From contig OU452224.1 of assembly GCA_911728455.2 (NCBI GenBank), forward strand, positions 4,774,001 to 4,838,000: a stretch of 64,000 nt of DNA, given 5' to 3'. The notes under the pieces were generated by a model that searched no databases, was not told the DNA's origin, and saw only the letters and a program-made list of their open reading frames with translations. Within the stretch, counting starts at the first letter, position 1. Each line of letters opens with the position of its first letter. The position numbers and the translations under genes were made by a program. Shown here piece by piece: positions 41,620 to 55,000 of this stretch. The DNA comes from Marthasterias glacialis (Eukaryota > Echinodermata > Asteroidea > Forcipulatida > Asteriidae).

Positions 41620-44439
41620 GTACTGGAAGTGTGCAAGGAGCCCATCCAACAAATGATCCAGGCCAGGCTGCTGCAGAGAGCTGTAGAGAGGCATTAAGAA
41701 CTCATTATAAGACCACAGGTAGCTTTGTGCAACTGATACCATGGGTGGATGATGACACAAAACATATCAAAGATATCTACACAGAATTAACATTGGTAGA
41801 CTCAGGAACCAAACTGGAATCATATAAGGATTTTTTTCATCAGACAACAAAAGATGGTGATCCCATAAAATGGGTTATTTTGAAAGGGATAGCTGGTAGA
41901 GGGAAGTTCACCATTATGGATAAGATGGCGTATGATTGGGCATGTAGTGAAGCACTGCAACAGTTTGAGCTTGTATTCGTTTTAAGAATGAGTGCAGTTG
42001 AACAAAGCACAGAGCTATTTGACTCAATTTTTGAACAGCTTTTAGAAGAAGACACTGATGTAGATAAGAAGTCCTTGAGTTCATTTATCAGTCACAATCA
42101 AGACAAAGTACTAATCTTGTTGGATGGCTTTGATGAGTTAAAGACCCCTGCCCTTGATAAAACCTCATTTGGTTCAATTCTGAAGATCCTCAACCGTAGG
42201 AAATACAGAGATTGTTACGTAGTTGTTTCAACTCGTCCCTCTCACTATGACAAATTAGTGACAAAGTCATTGATTCAAGATCCATTCACACAGGTCAGGG
42301 TTGAAGGTTTTGATAAGAGAGATATTGAGAAGTATGTGAAGAGATTTTACTCAGAAGAACATGACAAGGCTGATGGGCTTCTTCAAAGGATCAGATCCTC
42401 AAATGTTTTGTCTGATTTGGCGCAGAGTCCAATGCTACTTCTGTTGATGTGTATTTTGTGGAGAGACAACTCTACACTCCCAGAAACAATGTCTCGTATC
42501 TACAGTGAGGCACTGGAATACATATTTCACAGAAAAACTGACATGTCACAGGATGAAATATCAAAAGTAACAAATGAACTTGGAAAGATTGGCTTGGCTG
42601 GTCTTCTGGCTCCAAAGCAACAGCTTACTTTTCCTGAAGAAATGTTTGAACCAAGTGTGCTTGAATCTGCCATAAAAGCAGGTATTCTTACAAGCCAAAA
42701 GGTCTTGAAGGGAATGAAAAGTCACAACAGCATTCAATTCCTGCACAAGACTTTTCAAGAGTTTTTAGCTGGTAAATACTTACAAAGCTTATCAGAAACA
42801 GACACGGTGGAATTCAAGAAGACCCTGAATGAAATGATCAAATCTAAAGGGAATGATTTTGAATATGTTTTGCGGTTTTGTGCTGGTGACAATATTGCAT
42901 GTACAAGTAGCATTTTACAAATGCTGGTTGAGTTCACAGGAAAATCAGCCGACCAAAAATCCCTCATGAAGCAGTTAAGTTTTAACTACTACTTTGAGTG
43001 TCAGTCAAAAGATTTACCCCCAGTGGAATTCATACAGTTTGTTCTATCAGATAGGGTATTCATTGCTAGATGGAACAAGGACAGTCTTAACTCATTGATA
43101 TACTTTCTTCGTAATGTTCATACCCATACAATGGAAAACAAGCAAACTGATTATCTTGACATGGTACAGTCAATACAGATACAACACTGTGACTTGGTTG
43201 GATGTGTATCAGAATTGACATATTGTATGAGTTTCATGGGGAATCTTTCATCAGTGGAACTGTTTCGATGCTCAATAAGTGTCAGTGGTAAAGAAGATGC
43301 TGAATTATCAGGAGCAACCTCATACCCAGTTGGTTCTGCTGCATCATGGGCCAATCACTTCAAAAAGATGAAGAACCTTCAGAAGCTAGAGTTTATTTTA
43401 TGCTCATTGACAGGTAAAGATATGATATATATTGCTCTTGCACTGTGTGATCTGCCCAACTTGGTTGCATTGAATCTTGGGGGAAATAAAGCCTTGGGTG
43501 GCTGTGCTGCATCATGGGCCCATCACTTCAAGAAGATGAAGAACCTTCAGAAGCTAAACTTGAGATGGTGCTCATTGACAGGTGAAGATATGACACATTG
43601 CTCCTGCACTGTGTGATCTGCCCAACTTGGTTGAATTGAATCTTGGGGGAAATAAAGCCTTGGGTGGCTGTGCTGCATCATGGGCCCATCACTTCAAGAA
43701 GATGAAGAACCTTCACAAGCTAGGCTTGTGTAACTGCTTATTTACAGGTGAAGATATGACACATATTCCGCCTGCACCGTGTGATCTGCCCAACTTGGTT
43801 GAATTGAATCTTTATGGAAGTAAAGCCTTGGGTGGCTCTGCATCATGGACCCATCACTTCAAGTAGATGAAGATCCTTCAGAAGCTAAACTTGAGTTGGT
43901 GCTCATTGACAGGTGAAGATATGACACATATTGCTCCTGCACTGTGTGATCTGCCCAACTTGGTTGAATTGGATCTTGATGACAATTTTGCCTTGGGTGG
44001 CTTTGCTGAATCATGGGCCCTTCACTTCAAGAAGATGAAGAACTTTCACAAGCTAGGCTTGTGTAACTGCTTATTTACAGGTGAAGATATGACACATATT
44101 CCGCCTGCACCGTGTGATCTGCCCAACTTGGTTGAATTGAATCTTTATGGAAGTAAAGCCTTGGGTGGCTCTGCATCATGGACCCATCACTTCAAGTAGA
44201 TGAAGATCCTTCAGAAGCTACACTTTCTTCGCTGCTCATTGACAGGTGAAGATATGACACATATTGCTGCTGCACTGTGTGATCTGCCCAACTTGGTTGA
44301 ATTGAATCTTTATGGAAGTAAAGCCTTGGGTGGCTTTGCTACATCATGGACCTACCACTTCAAGAAGATGAAGAACCTATGCATAACATTAATAGGAAGA
44401 AGTGACTCATACCGTTCCTGCACTGACCAACATGGTTGA
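41620..44439 (+). pseudogene. Gene B exon 6, NACHT plus disrupted LRRs
   Basis: Starts after TTTAAGCAG (GT ACT GGA AGT). Open to 43616 in frame: the full NACHT with Walker B ILLDGFDEL intact but Walker A serine changed to phenylalanine (GRGKFT). A two-base loss in ACACATATTG (now ACACATTG, about 43593-43600) shifts frame in LRR unit 2. Units 4 and 6 both carry HHFK-TAG in place of HHFKK. The last unit ends in the same decayed tail as gene A. Confidence 0.88.
43332..44436 (+). repeat. LRR-coding repeats of gene B with duplicated stop
   Basis: Seven units of about 168 bp (165 where one Ala codon is lost). Block 43700-43866 and block 44033-44199 are almost identical, including CLFTGEDMTHIPPAPC and the Ala-codon deletion, and both end in the same TAG. 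The repeat distance is 333 bp (two units). Confidence 0.85.
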
Positions 44440-46610
44440 ATGGATTCTTATTTATCACGTTGATTGATTTATCACTTACTGAATGCAGTATTTAAATAAT
44501 CCAGGAATGGAATTACACCACAGGGGATGGTGAGACGAGTTTCTATTTCTATTTATTGTCTGTTAACTCAACACAGAGAGTGAAAAGTTTGACCTTCATA
44601 GAAGTTGTGTGAAGCAGTCGTGTCATTGTTTTGTTCATGTGTGCAGCGCGCGTGGTGGACGCGCGACACACTACGGAGTGAGACCCCATTTTTTGTAATG
44701 AACAAAATAATTTGCAATCAATTTCTTGTTGTTATCATTTCGTTTGTTGCTGTAGGCCCCGAATTGTTTTTGTAATTGGTTACCTCTTTTGTTTACTGTT
44801 CATGTTTGACAGTGTGATATATTTTTTCATATGGAAAACTTTTAGCCGATTCTGTCAGAAAAGATTTGACCCAACATACACTTCGGTATTTTCAGTTGAA
44901 TGGGAGGATTTAAAAAACATGATGCACCATTTTATTTGAAGAGCACAGTCATTCTGATCCTCTTGCTTCCAACAAACAGATCAAACAACCAAAGACCCAT
45001 AAAAAGTTTTAATGTGGTCATGAAAAAATGGATTTGACATGGACTTGGGGCATTTTTATAGAAAGTTATTTTGATTGCCGAGAAAAAAACGAGAACGAAG
45101 TGTTGGGGAACAATTTGGTGACATGTTGAAGATGGCTGATCTATTAAGCCCTACCCTCTAAAGCTGTTGACCAATTACAGCATTGGCTACATCACCACTG
45201 TACACGCGGGCAGCACAATGTGCGTCTCTTCAATGCCACACTGCACGACATAAATGTGGGCGATGTTAGTATGCACACGCATGTTTACATTTTTCAATAG
45301 GATTTTATCATATCAGACTTTTGGTGGCGTATCAAAAGCTGTGATTGGTCAACACGTAAGAGGGCGGTGCGTAATTTATCTGTTTATTGATTCATGATAG
45401 TATTATAGGCATAGATAGTTCTCAGAACAATTGACTCTTGTGAAATTGATATACACTAAAAACCCTGCAGACTTATTTTAATTTGTCACTTATATTTTTG
45501 ATCAGAACTAAATCAGGCATAATAATTTTAAAGACAAAGTAAATTATTGTTAACTCTTGAAAGTATGATCAGTTTTAATCTAAAAGCTCACTGATAATAA
45601 AGTGTTATCAGTAAGTACCATTGTGGAGAAATATCTCCATCTGAATACTGTGAAAGTTAAATAGAGAAAACGAATAAAGACCCTCATAATGGGAGACTTT
45701 TGAGACGCTTGTGGCAGCAGACACAACGGTCCTTGTTACAGTTCTGAACATGCGTGCACATGCTCAGTATTGTGCGCATAGTTTTGAGCACCCCTACTGT
45801 GAAAAAGTGAGAACTGAAAAAGGAACGTCCAAAAGTCATCCATTCAGTGTTGCTTATTTTGATTGCCAAAATCAAAATAAGAATATCAACAAAATCACTG
45901 ATAAATCATTTATATTGTTTTTCCTGAAATGTAAAGAGCATTTTGCTTGGTCCGTTTTTTAGTATTTCGTTTGGATCCAGGAAAGAAGGAAATGTTCAGC
46001 TTTAATATTAAGTTGCTTTCTCATATCTTATTTCTTGACTTCAAAGGTTTGGTCTTAATGTGCATGCCTTTCCTCATCAGACTATTTTGTCCATTTACAG
46101 GGACAACCTATCTTGCAAGTGTCACTGTGTTGAGTTGAATTCCTTGAACAAACTGCATCAACAAGTTATTTATGTTGACTGAAATAGTGTTGTTTAGTTG
46201 TATCAGACTTGTGTTCATTTTCATTGAGGCAAGTAGTGTGTAAGGTACACTGGAATTATGTAAAATGTTCACCCTCACTTTGAAATGAACTGTGAGTCAA
46301 GTGAAATTAACCATCAAACTGTAAAAGGTAAAGAGAAAATAAAACACAAACTTAGTCTTGACATTTTGTATGAAATTATGTGTGTGATATTTTTAAAATT
46401 ATTTTTGTCCAGTTGAAGTGAGGGAGGGTATGGTCCACCTTGCCTCGTCATTCCATCATTCCTGGTTTTGCCTCATTGAACCTTTTGACCTGAAAAAATT
46501 GCACTAAGTGATTGCAACTTTGGTAGCATTTGAAAACTCGGTGCCAAAGAGAGAGGAAAGAGTTGTTTTGAACTGGGCAATTCATACACTATGCACATTA
46601 TTATATCATT
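44440..46610. other. Spacer between genes B and C, left part
   Basis: No gene recognised. A GCGCGCG patch lies near 44646-44666. Short plus-strand frames (44712, 45711, 45947) lack domains. Confidence 0.4.
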
Positions 46611-46752
46611 CTGGTAATGAAACCAAGGACCCTTAAAAGTGACTTGCACTGTGACCTGTAGGCCTGAAGATCTTTGTGTAGAGAAGATGATGAAGAACCG
46701 GGGTCACAGAGGTAAAAGGCAGGGAAAGAAACCACTGAGCCGACCTGAATGT
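46611..46752 (-). mobile_element. SINE copy with internal deletion
   Basis: Minus-strand relative of the SINE at 18811: it keeps the head (CAGGTCGGCTCAGTGGTTTC) up to CCCCGG and the tail from CATCTTCTCTACA to the end, but lacks box B and the central domain. So it was probably immobile after the deletion. Confidence 0.7.
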
Positions 46753-46857
46753 ATTAATGATTAATGAAGTAGCCATGTAGCCTACTCATTGCGCTCTAAA
46801 AAAACCACTATGAATGAAAATAAGTACAACGGGGGAAACTAACTTGAGGGCGGTGTT

Positions 46858-47050
46858 TCACTTTAAAGGTGTGTGTCACTTTAAGGGTGTGTGTCACTCT
46901 AAAGGGTGTGTATCACTTTAAGGGTGAGGCTCCCTTTAAGGGTGTGTGTCATTTAAGGTTGAGCGTCACTTTAAGGGTGAGTCTCCCTTTAAGGGTGTGT
47001 GTCATGTTAAAAGTGTGTGTCACTTTAAGGGTGAATGTCACTTTAAGGAC
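46858..47050. repeat. ~20-bp tandem repeat, about ten copies
   Basis: Degenerate unit GTCACTTTAAGGGTGTGT, with variants GGCTCCCTTTAAGGGTGA. A 61-codon frame across it is a by-product. Confidence 0.9.
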
Positions 47051-48039
47051 GTGAAGGGCGTGTAGGGCTGCTTTCGACATCTGCGAACAAAAAAACCTGC
47101 TCAACATTGGAAGGGAGAAAAACATAAGTGTTCACAGATTTACAAATACCTTGCATGGTATAAAGATACTGATGGTAGAAAACTTTCACTGAAATACTTC
47201 TGCCTGAAGTATTTTATAGTTTAAATAATAAATGTAATAAGATCCAAAGTTACTTTTGTCGCAGGGATACGAAAACTCTGCCTATAGGAATGCACACAAA
47301 AATGCTGAATGCATTTGTTTTACCGTTTTCTCGCAAATGAAACAACTAAATGAGCTGACATTTGCACAGGTTGGTTTTATTGCAAATATCTTGATTTGTG
47401 CAAAAAGAAATTGAAGCATATACAGTCAGTTTACTAAAGCTGAGCTGGGGCTTTAAGTGCCAGCATATTCACAATCACGGCAGGCAAGAACTCAGCCAGC
47501 TTGCGCTTTCACCACAGATTCACATTTTTCGGTCATACCCTTTTATAACAGTGCGCTAGGAATGTTTACCATGTCTTTTTCTCGTGCGCTGTGAAATGGA
47601 ACAGAAACTTAATATGTTCAACGGGCTGGAAACATTGGTTGGAATTTACTTTGAGGATCCTTTGTTGTGGTAGCTGTATGGCCTGAGGGTGTTGTGGGCT
47701 TTGAATGATCATAACCGTCAGCTATCATAGGTGCAGTGTTCAAGTCATAAAACGGTGCGATACATGGACGTTACTCAATGGAATAAATGGAACAATTTTT
47801 GATGGCAGAAGAATTTACACGTACACAGCTTGGTTTTCAAAGAAGTAAACCGACGGGACGGATCATTATTTTTTTTTTACCCAACACATCCCAAAATGCA
47901 ATCTGACGAACTTTAAGGAGAGTATTAGCGTGGTGGAACTGAGACGCACGCTTCATAAATTTTGCTCTCATCAACTTTTTGTTTTTAGAAAATATCGACA
48001 GCCAGCAACCGCCAACAAAAAAATTAATTACATATCCGT
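47051..48039. other. Spacer, no gene seen
   Basis: Unremarkable AT-rich sequence. No ORF, transposon end or RNA gene recognised. Confidence 0.4.
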
Positions 48040-48118
48040 CAGTACGGATTCACAATCCATTATTACGAATTCACAATCTGTTATTACGGATTCATAATCC
48101 GTTATTACGGATCATCGA
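48040..48118. repeat. Tandem palindromic 21-bp units
   Basis: Four imperfect copies of ATTACGGATTCATAATCCGT, each able to pair ACGGATT with AATCCGT around a 3-nt loop. Divergence between copies is mostly in one arm. Confidence 0.75.
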
Positions 48119-49200
48119 ATCCATTTTTAACAGATTTGAAATTTAATTGTTGCTGGAGCTAACAATGCCAATGGGCTTTTGTAAATGAGCTTTCGCAGGA
48201 ACTTAATGAAGTGCGCCCTCGTGGTTTCAAGTTCATATGCGCCACATTTGTTGGTCAAGTGCCAAATTTTCACTTTTCAGGTACATATATCCTACCACTT
48301 GGAAAGTAGTTCTAAGTGCACCATGGAAACCCCGTTCTCATTATTTTATACTAATTTATGTTTCCTACAAGGATTGTTTTTGAAATTTTTATGATATAAT
48401 ACTGTATTGAGACATTGTCAGCTTGGATATTCAGACATAAACTCATAAAGCGTATTGATTTGGAAGGGGCCTTGTGTAATGCGGTCCCGGGCGTGGCAGT
48501 GGGGTACAGTTTGTCGACGAACAACTTTTGGTTGTATTTCCTGGTTGGTATTAAGTGGAGGGGTTGTACTTCTGAAGTGCTCTGATTTTCCTGTATTTTA
48601 ATACCGTTCATGTCATTATTCGTGACTGTATAACGCAATATGTAGGAGGGCGTATCTTGTAGAACCTCAAAGTGAGTACTTTTTGTGTTTTATCTCCCGA
48701 TTACTGAAGAAATTTACCTGTTCTTGGTAAATGAAATACAATGAAATTGATAAAATGTAATGATAAAATGTAATACTACTAGTTAGTAGTAGTACTAGTA
48801 GTACTACTATAAAGTTCTCTGGCGATTAGAGACACACAGTCCGCAAGGTTGTGATAGGGTTAATGGGATTTGTTTTATTTTAATTGGTAGTAATCAAGTA
48901 TTTATGGAATGTTTTAATGTGTATGGGATTGAGCAGATGGAGCTCTCTTGTTTTATGAACCAACATGACCAAACAAGCAAACAAACAAACATCCAAACAC
49001 CCACCCCCAACCCTGATCCAGTGAGGTGCAACACGCAAGAAAACACAACTAAACTAAAGCATGAGCGATCTGTTGTTAGAACTGGGGGAGGATCAGGGGG
49101 GAAGTGTCGGATTGCTCTCCATCCCTGATAATCAAACAGAAGAGCACTAGTCTTAGCTGCATTTTAAAACTGTTTAGTGGTAAATATTGTTTGGTTTCCA
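48119..49200. other. Spacer upstream of gene C
   Basis: A 95-codon minus-strand frame (48638-48351) has no recognised domain. An ACTAGTAGTACT simple repeat lies near 48778-48808. Confidence 0.35.
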
Positions 49201-51974
49201 TCTGTTTCATTTAACAAAGGGAAAGATGGAGCCAATATATCTTCAGAAGTTGTTGCTGACCCAAGCTGTGACAAAGTGATGTTAACTCAGGTGTTTGCCA
49301 AACAATAGAGCAGCTGGTATTGGTTGAAAGGTCTGAAACGATTCCCTATTGGTCAACTTTCTAACCAATCCAGAACAAAGACTGAAGTAAACCCATGTTT
49401 ATTGGTTGCCCTGCATTGCTGCTTGATCAATCAGCTAAGACCATTTACATTGGTAGTGATGAACTCACATAACATGCAACAGTACAAAGCCATTTGTGGG
49501 GGAGCTGGGTGGAAACCAGACTAGAAAACTAGTCTACCATGATCGCTAATAGCCCTGTGAACTATATGAGAGCAATATGCCGAGTATAAAACATTTTATA
49601 ATTCAATTGTTTCATTGTGCCAGAGTTTCCATTTTATTGGCGAGCTGTTTTAGCAGAATACAAACCTATGTAATAGATTTTGTCTGTCTGTGTGGCGGGC
49701 GGTCTGTCCAGCTGATCGTCCAGCCTGCCGTCCAGATTCAATAGATGTTAAAGTCTTAGCATCTAAGCTTCAAGATTTACCGTCTTAGTTGTTCTATGGA
49801 ATCTAAAAGCCCTTAGTGATACAGTGACAGCCATGTGTTGTGTTTCTCAACAATTTTTTTGTAAAAAATAGTTACAGTTTTGGGAATACAAAAAAAAAAT
49901 TAAGTTTTTTTTTCAATGTGAAACATTGCCCTTAGGACTTCAAATAGACAACTTTAGCATAATGTTTATGTTTTAGAACTAAGTTTGAACTGACCTGCAA
50001 CAACACAATAGACATGTAGAACAAACAATGAAAAAAACGCATGAGTATGTCAACAATTCCATACAAATGATCTAAAACAATGAAACTTTGAATTGCCATA
50101 AAGCCTTATTGCAATGATGTACTGACTTGAAACTTATTCGGGGAATTTCAATACTGACATTCAGATTCATATAAAAATATAAAACTCATGAGTATGTCAT
50201 TGGTTCCAGTTGAATGTCCTTAAACAATGCAAACCTTGACTGGCCATATAACTACTTATTGCAATGATGAACTGACTTGAAACTTGAATCAAATAATGCT
50301 ATTGACATGCAGATTCATATGAAAAGCAGGCATGAGATTTCTCAGGATTTTCCTGATTTCAGGATTTTCTCAAAACCTCTTTGAGTGTTCAAATTTTCTT
50401 GAAAGAAGTGAAGCAAACGCCAAAGGGAGAGAGAAATAGTCCACATCTCTTTGTTTTTCTGGTGATACACAGAGTCTGTAAACCTCCTGAATTGTATTAT
50501 CTGGGAGGTTTTGGGTCTAGAATGAGGTGGATCCCAGGCCGGCAAGCCATTTTCAGGAATTTTCACAATTGGCAAATCTCATACCTGGAAAAGATAAAAC
50601 TCATGAGTATGACACCGGTACCAGTCTAATGAGCTACGAACCATGAAAACCCTTGAATGGTCAGAACTCCTTATTGGAATGATGTACCGACAATCAATTG
50701 TTATACCATGCCCGATATCTGGCACAGGGATTTCTCCCCCCACCCCATAAAAAAAACTATTCCTTACTCTACCACACTTTCCCGTCTTCTCCTGTACAGA
50801 AGTAAAGTACCACCCCTAAAATTCTCAAAAGAATCCCAGAGATTTCCAGAACACACTGGAAGACACATTAGGTATTCACACAAACCCTGACATATTGAGC
50901 ATCAATTATCATTTGTTCCTCACCTATAAGCTTCTTTTCCCAGTTGGCGTTCCCCTAACTGAGCCCCTTTGCCGCATTTTAAACCTAGTAGGTAGTGGTC
51001 AAGTGCATGTTATTAATGTCCTTACCCCTTTGAACATCAGTAGATTAAAAGGATCAGTATTTCTAAAAGCCCTTTTACCTCTACAGGGCGATACGCAGCT
51101 CAGCATTGCAGCTTTTGCTGTTCTGAGTTCTATTCTCAAGTTTGTCTAAAAACATCATTCTTGATTTCCTTGAACACAAGCTGAGCTCACTTTCTGCAGT
51201 TATACCGCCCTCTATCAACAAGGTCAATATCCTCTATGAGGAAATAAGGAAATAAAAATATTGAGGAGAGTGGATTTTTTCGATTCCTTTCAGTTTGGTA
51301 CGGTTGTGTGGTTTCTTTTCAAGAAGTTTTGAGTATAACAAGGACTCTAGGTTTTTTTTGGTTACTATTAGGCAGGTTTGTAGCAAGGGACTAAGGATAC
51401 TTTCTTTATGGTAACAGAAGGCCATTGTAAAGTTCAATCCAAAGCAAATTCCTGTTTGGTTTGAATGTATCTTTGTATGTAGTCTTGTGATAGAAAGTGT
51501 TGAGTATCTCTTCTTCCATTTTTCTGTTCCAGCTTGAAGACTTTTGAGGAAGTGCTGAACTTCTTGAGAGAAGTTGTATGTACCTTTAAGAATAATTGGA
51601 GAGAACTTCTTTGAATCTACTGAATAGTAGTATATAACTCAGGATTCGGGTATAGGGTTAGTAAGTTTTATGATCAGGAACATTGCATGTCGATAACCAC
51701 AGCGGGCACAAAGATTGGATTGCAATAGTGCTAGGGCCAAGGATACAAAGTGGATTGGCACTATCTATAGGGCAAGGGTTATCCAGGCACCCACTACACA
51801 GTTCTAAACCCAAATTTGTACATTCACCATAAAACATCAATAAAATTTTAGGACATTTCTTTGATTTTTGCTCTCAAAATTAGGTTTTTCAAACAACTCA
51901 ACATTGACTTTGGAATGGATTAGGATTACTAACAACATCAGTGAAGATGTTTCATCTTTCTGACTGTTGGGTGA
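49201..51974 (+). promoter_or_regulatory. 5' flank of gene C
   Basis: Blocks at 49330-49620 and 51140-51974 match the 5' flank of gene A in order and orientation relative to the gene. The stretch between (about 49620-51140) is not in gene A, so it is either an insertion here or a deletion there. Contains GATAGAGGGCGGTATAACTG (inverted) and GAGGATATTGACC near 51215-51240. Core promoter not assignable. Confidence 0.4.
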
Positions 51975-52014
51975 ATGAGCCTGGTTAAAGCACTGATTGG
52001 TCCTGGAATTGAAG
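51975..52014 (+). CDS. Gene C exon 1
   Basis: ATG immediately after an in-frame TGA, encoding MSLVKALIGPGIE, donor GAAG/GTAAGA, as in A and B. Confidence 0.55.
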
Positions 52015-55000
52015 GTAAGACTGCATCAAATTACTGACCAGTATTTTTTCAGCTTTGACATAATAAAGGGTTCATTAAAAATGTACCAGGTACAAAAGTA
52101 ATACAGATAGTAAAAATTGTCTGAACTACAAACATGTTCGTAAACACTACATGACATAATCCTATTTTATTGCAAGAGAAAAAGGGGGAGGAGCGAGGGA
52201 TTAAGGTCAGGAAGGAAAGTGGAATTTGAGGTTAGAAAAAAATGGAAATAGAAAATTAAACATAGGGCCTACATTATTTAAACAAAAAAGGACAAATATT
52301 TTTTTTAAAATAGGTACTAAAATGAGAAGGGGGGGGGGGGGTGCCAGAAAAACATTCAATCAGAAGTAGATTGTTTGTCTTGAACCATAGACACAACTGT
52401 CAACTGAGAAAAGATCTTTGTTTGATTGCTAAGATTCTGTCAGATATGGCTGACCGCAGTGAGGAGACCATGGAAAAAGAGGAGACCAGGCAATCTCAAG
52501 AACCAGAACCAAGATCAGTGGCTGTTGCTGAAAACATTCAACCCTTGCCTGAAACAAGAGAAAACACACAAATGCTTCAAGGTAAAAACTTATTGTGCTA
52601 ATGTACAACCCAGTGGCGAATCCAACATTCTTGATGAGGGGGGGGGGGGGGGGGGCAAAGGGGAAGGACACAAATATTTGTAGTTATTCAATTATAGCAA
52701 ATTTCATGGTGTGCAGAGGTTGACCCGGGGAGGTATTTGCCCCCATCCACCTCGGGCTTCAAAATAACCAGGCGCCTCGGCGCTATTAGCGCCTGGTTCC
52801 AAATGAAAAGCCCATAGACCCTCAATTTGTTTAACGTCTCGGCGCTAAAAATAACCCCAGGTCCTCGTTCGTCAGGTAGATCCAAAAATTTGAGAAATGG
52901 TTGTAATAAACGTTAGTCTAGACGCTACCCAAAACGGAAAAGATTTTTTTTTTTTCTTCAAAAACTTCACTCGAAAGTGCCCCGAAACGCAGAGCACTGC
53001 AATCACACGATGTACGCAATGCAGAATACACATGATCCGTGCGCCATGAGCATCGTTTGCAAGAATTTACAGGCTCATAGTCTTTGTTATCTCGTTATTT
53101 CGCGTGTTACATTAAATGCTAGAAATATTGAGCGCTAGAGGGCGCTTTCAAAACAACACGAAAAAATGGTATATAAGGAGCACCCTCTATTGAATTATAC
53201 CAATGCATTATGACAAAACGCCTTCACTTAAGACTAGACGGATCTATGCACGCTTGGGACATCGCTGGTGCACAAACTGCTAGACGTTTACACAGCATTG
53301 TCATCGCTGGTGCGCACGCAAAAGCTGTCAAAAGCATGGGTCAGTGGAGCAAAATCCCTGTGAATTGCAGCCTGATTACGAAAAACTACACAACTTATAG
53401 GCTGTATTTAGCTAAAATTATAACATTTACGATACCCTGGATGAATGGAAAGAGTAGTTAACAGTAAAATGTAAGATCTGTTTCTTTGTTTTTAGGTTTT
53501 TGTTTTTTTTTGCGGGGTGATTGCTCGAAGTCAAAGTGCTGCAATGAAGTCGCAATGCTTTGACTGCTTCACTTGCCGTCATCGTGTAAACTTTTTTTTG
53601 AACTCTAAATTTTGTTTTTGAAACGGACGGTTACAACTTACAGGTGTAACCAACCGTTTCAGAAACGGTTACATGTTTACAAATAATTTTGGCCGCCGAA
53701 ATTGCCAGTAGTATTCGAACTAAATTCAGAGCTAGCTGAGGCGCGAGCTATAAATTATAGTTTTGTCATGGAGTATTTTTAAACATTGTAAAGTTGTACA
53801 TTTTATTTGAAAAGTTGAACAATAAATTGAAATTGAATTAAACTGATTGAAAATTGATGCATGGTAGGCCCTATTTACGGGGGGGTGGGGGGTGGGGGGG
53901 GATCGACAGTATGCATATAACAGTGGTATGTGAGAAATCAGCTTGTATTTTGCAAAATTAAAATTCAGACAAAGCCCCTGGTCACTGGAGGATAGCCCCT
54001 GGGCCCGGCCTTTTTATTCATATCCAGGGGCTAAAATTAGCCCCAGTATGTCAGGTGCCTATTTCTACCCCTGCACCTCCTTGGCTATGCCACTGCTAGA
54101 ATCAACCTGTATAGCATTTCATATTTTTATGTTGATGAGCTCTAATATTGTCGGGCCTCCCTGAGATCATTTGTTTTTTTAAATGAAACCTTTTTTTTTA
54201 TATATATAGTAGTAAAGTTAAATTTTAGCCAGTTGCATGCAGGCGGGATTTTGTTTTTCAGTCCTGTCCACCCAGGCGGGATTCTTTTGGTGGAATTGCC
54301 GTTTTTTTTTTTTTTTTGAGGGTACCACTGGCGGAAAGAAACCCTGCCTTGACAATTCCACGAGAAGAAAGATTCTCTCTGTTGGATTGTCCGTTTTGTT
54401 GCTCAACCGTGAAAATGTCAAATTCATGCAGTTTGAATTGCAAAACATCGGCCGTTGCCTATTCCATAGGAGTGGCACTACACACAGAGCCAAGGTTTGA
54501 TTGCCGGCTCAATCAGACTTGCCTGCATTCAGCAGAAATACAATGAACGAACAATTTTGGAATCCTCTCAATGCCTCGTAATCCTCTTCTTGGAACAAAA
54601 TGACCAAAGGTCTATAATTGGGGACTACACTGCATAACCTTTCTTGTCCTTGTGTGGTACTGTGGGTGAATCGAAGCATTACACGATGTGTACGTGGTCT
54701 GTGCATGCTCTGCAGCTGAATAACCAGGCAACCTTTGCTGCGCTGGTCCAAAATTACAAAATGGCATCGCAAGATGACCTTCATTTGGTTTCACATCATC
54801 TGGTTTCAACTGGTTAATTCACCTTCAAATATGGCACAATTTGAAATTCCTTTTGACGTGTACCAAGAGCAGACTGTTTAAAGTGTTTCAGACCAGGCAG
54901 TTTACATCAAATAGATTCTACTTGAATGTGATTTTATACCCTGGAACTCCTTTTCGTTATGTTGGAGGGAGGGGACGGGGGTGGGTGGATGGGGCGGAAA

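Larger units (their letters stand above)
30207..44439 (+). pseudogene. NACHT-LRR gene B, broken paralogue of gene A
   Basis: Six exons match gene A one for one: 30207-30246, 30564-30884, 37885-38031, 38838-38918, 39365-39460, 41620-44439, with phase-1 GT/AG introns. Defects seen: an in-frame TAG (30632) in exon 2 after a poly-G tract; Walker A GIAGRGKFT (Ser to Phe); loss of two bases near 43597 that shifts frame in the second LRR unit; and TAG at 43864 and again at 44197. The 5' flank shared by A and C stops at about 30035. The NACHT domain is otherwise open for about 660 codons, so loss is recent. A truncated NACHT-only product is possible but unproven. Confidence 0.85.

Noticed and set aside
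46869-47054. 61-codon frame rich in CVTLRV repeats
   Set aside because: By-product of the 20-bp tandem repeat.
48351-48638. 95-codon minus-strand frame between genes B and C
   Set aside because: No family recognised and no transcript features; left unassigned.
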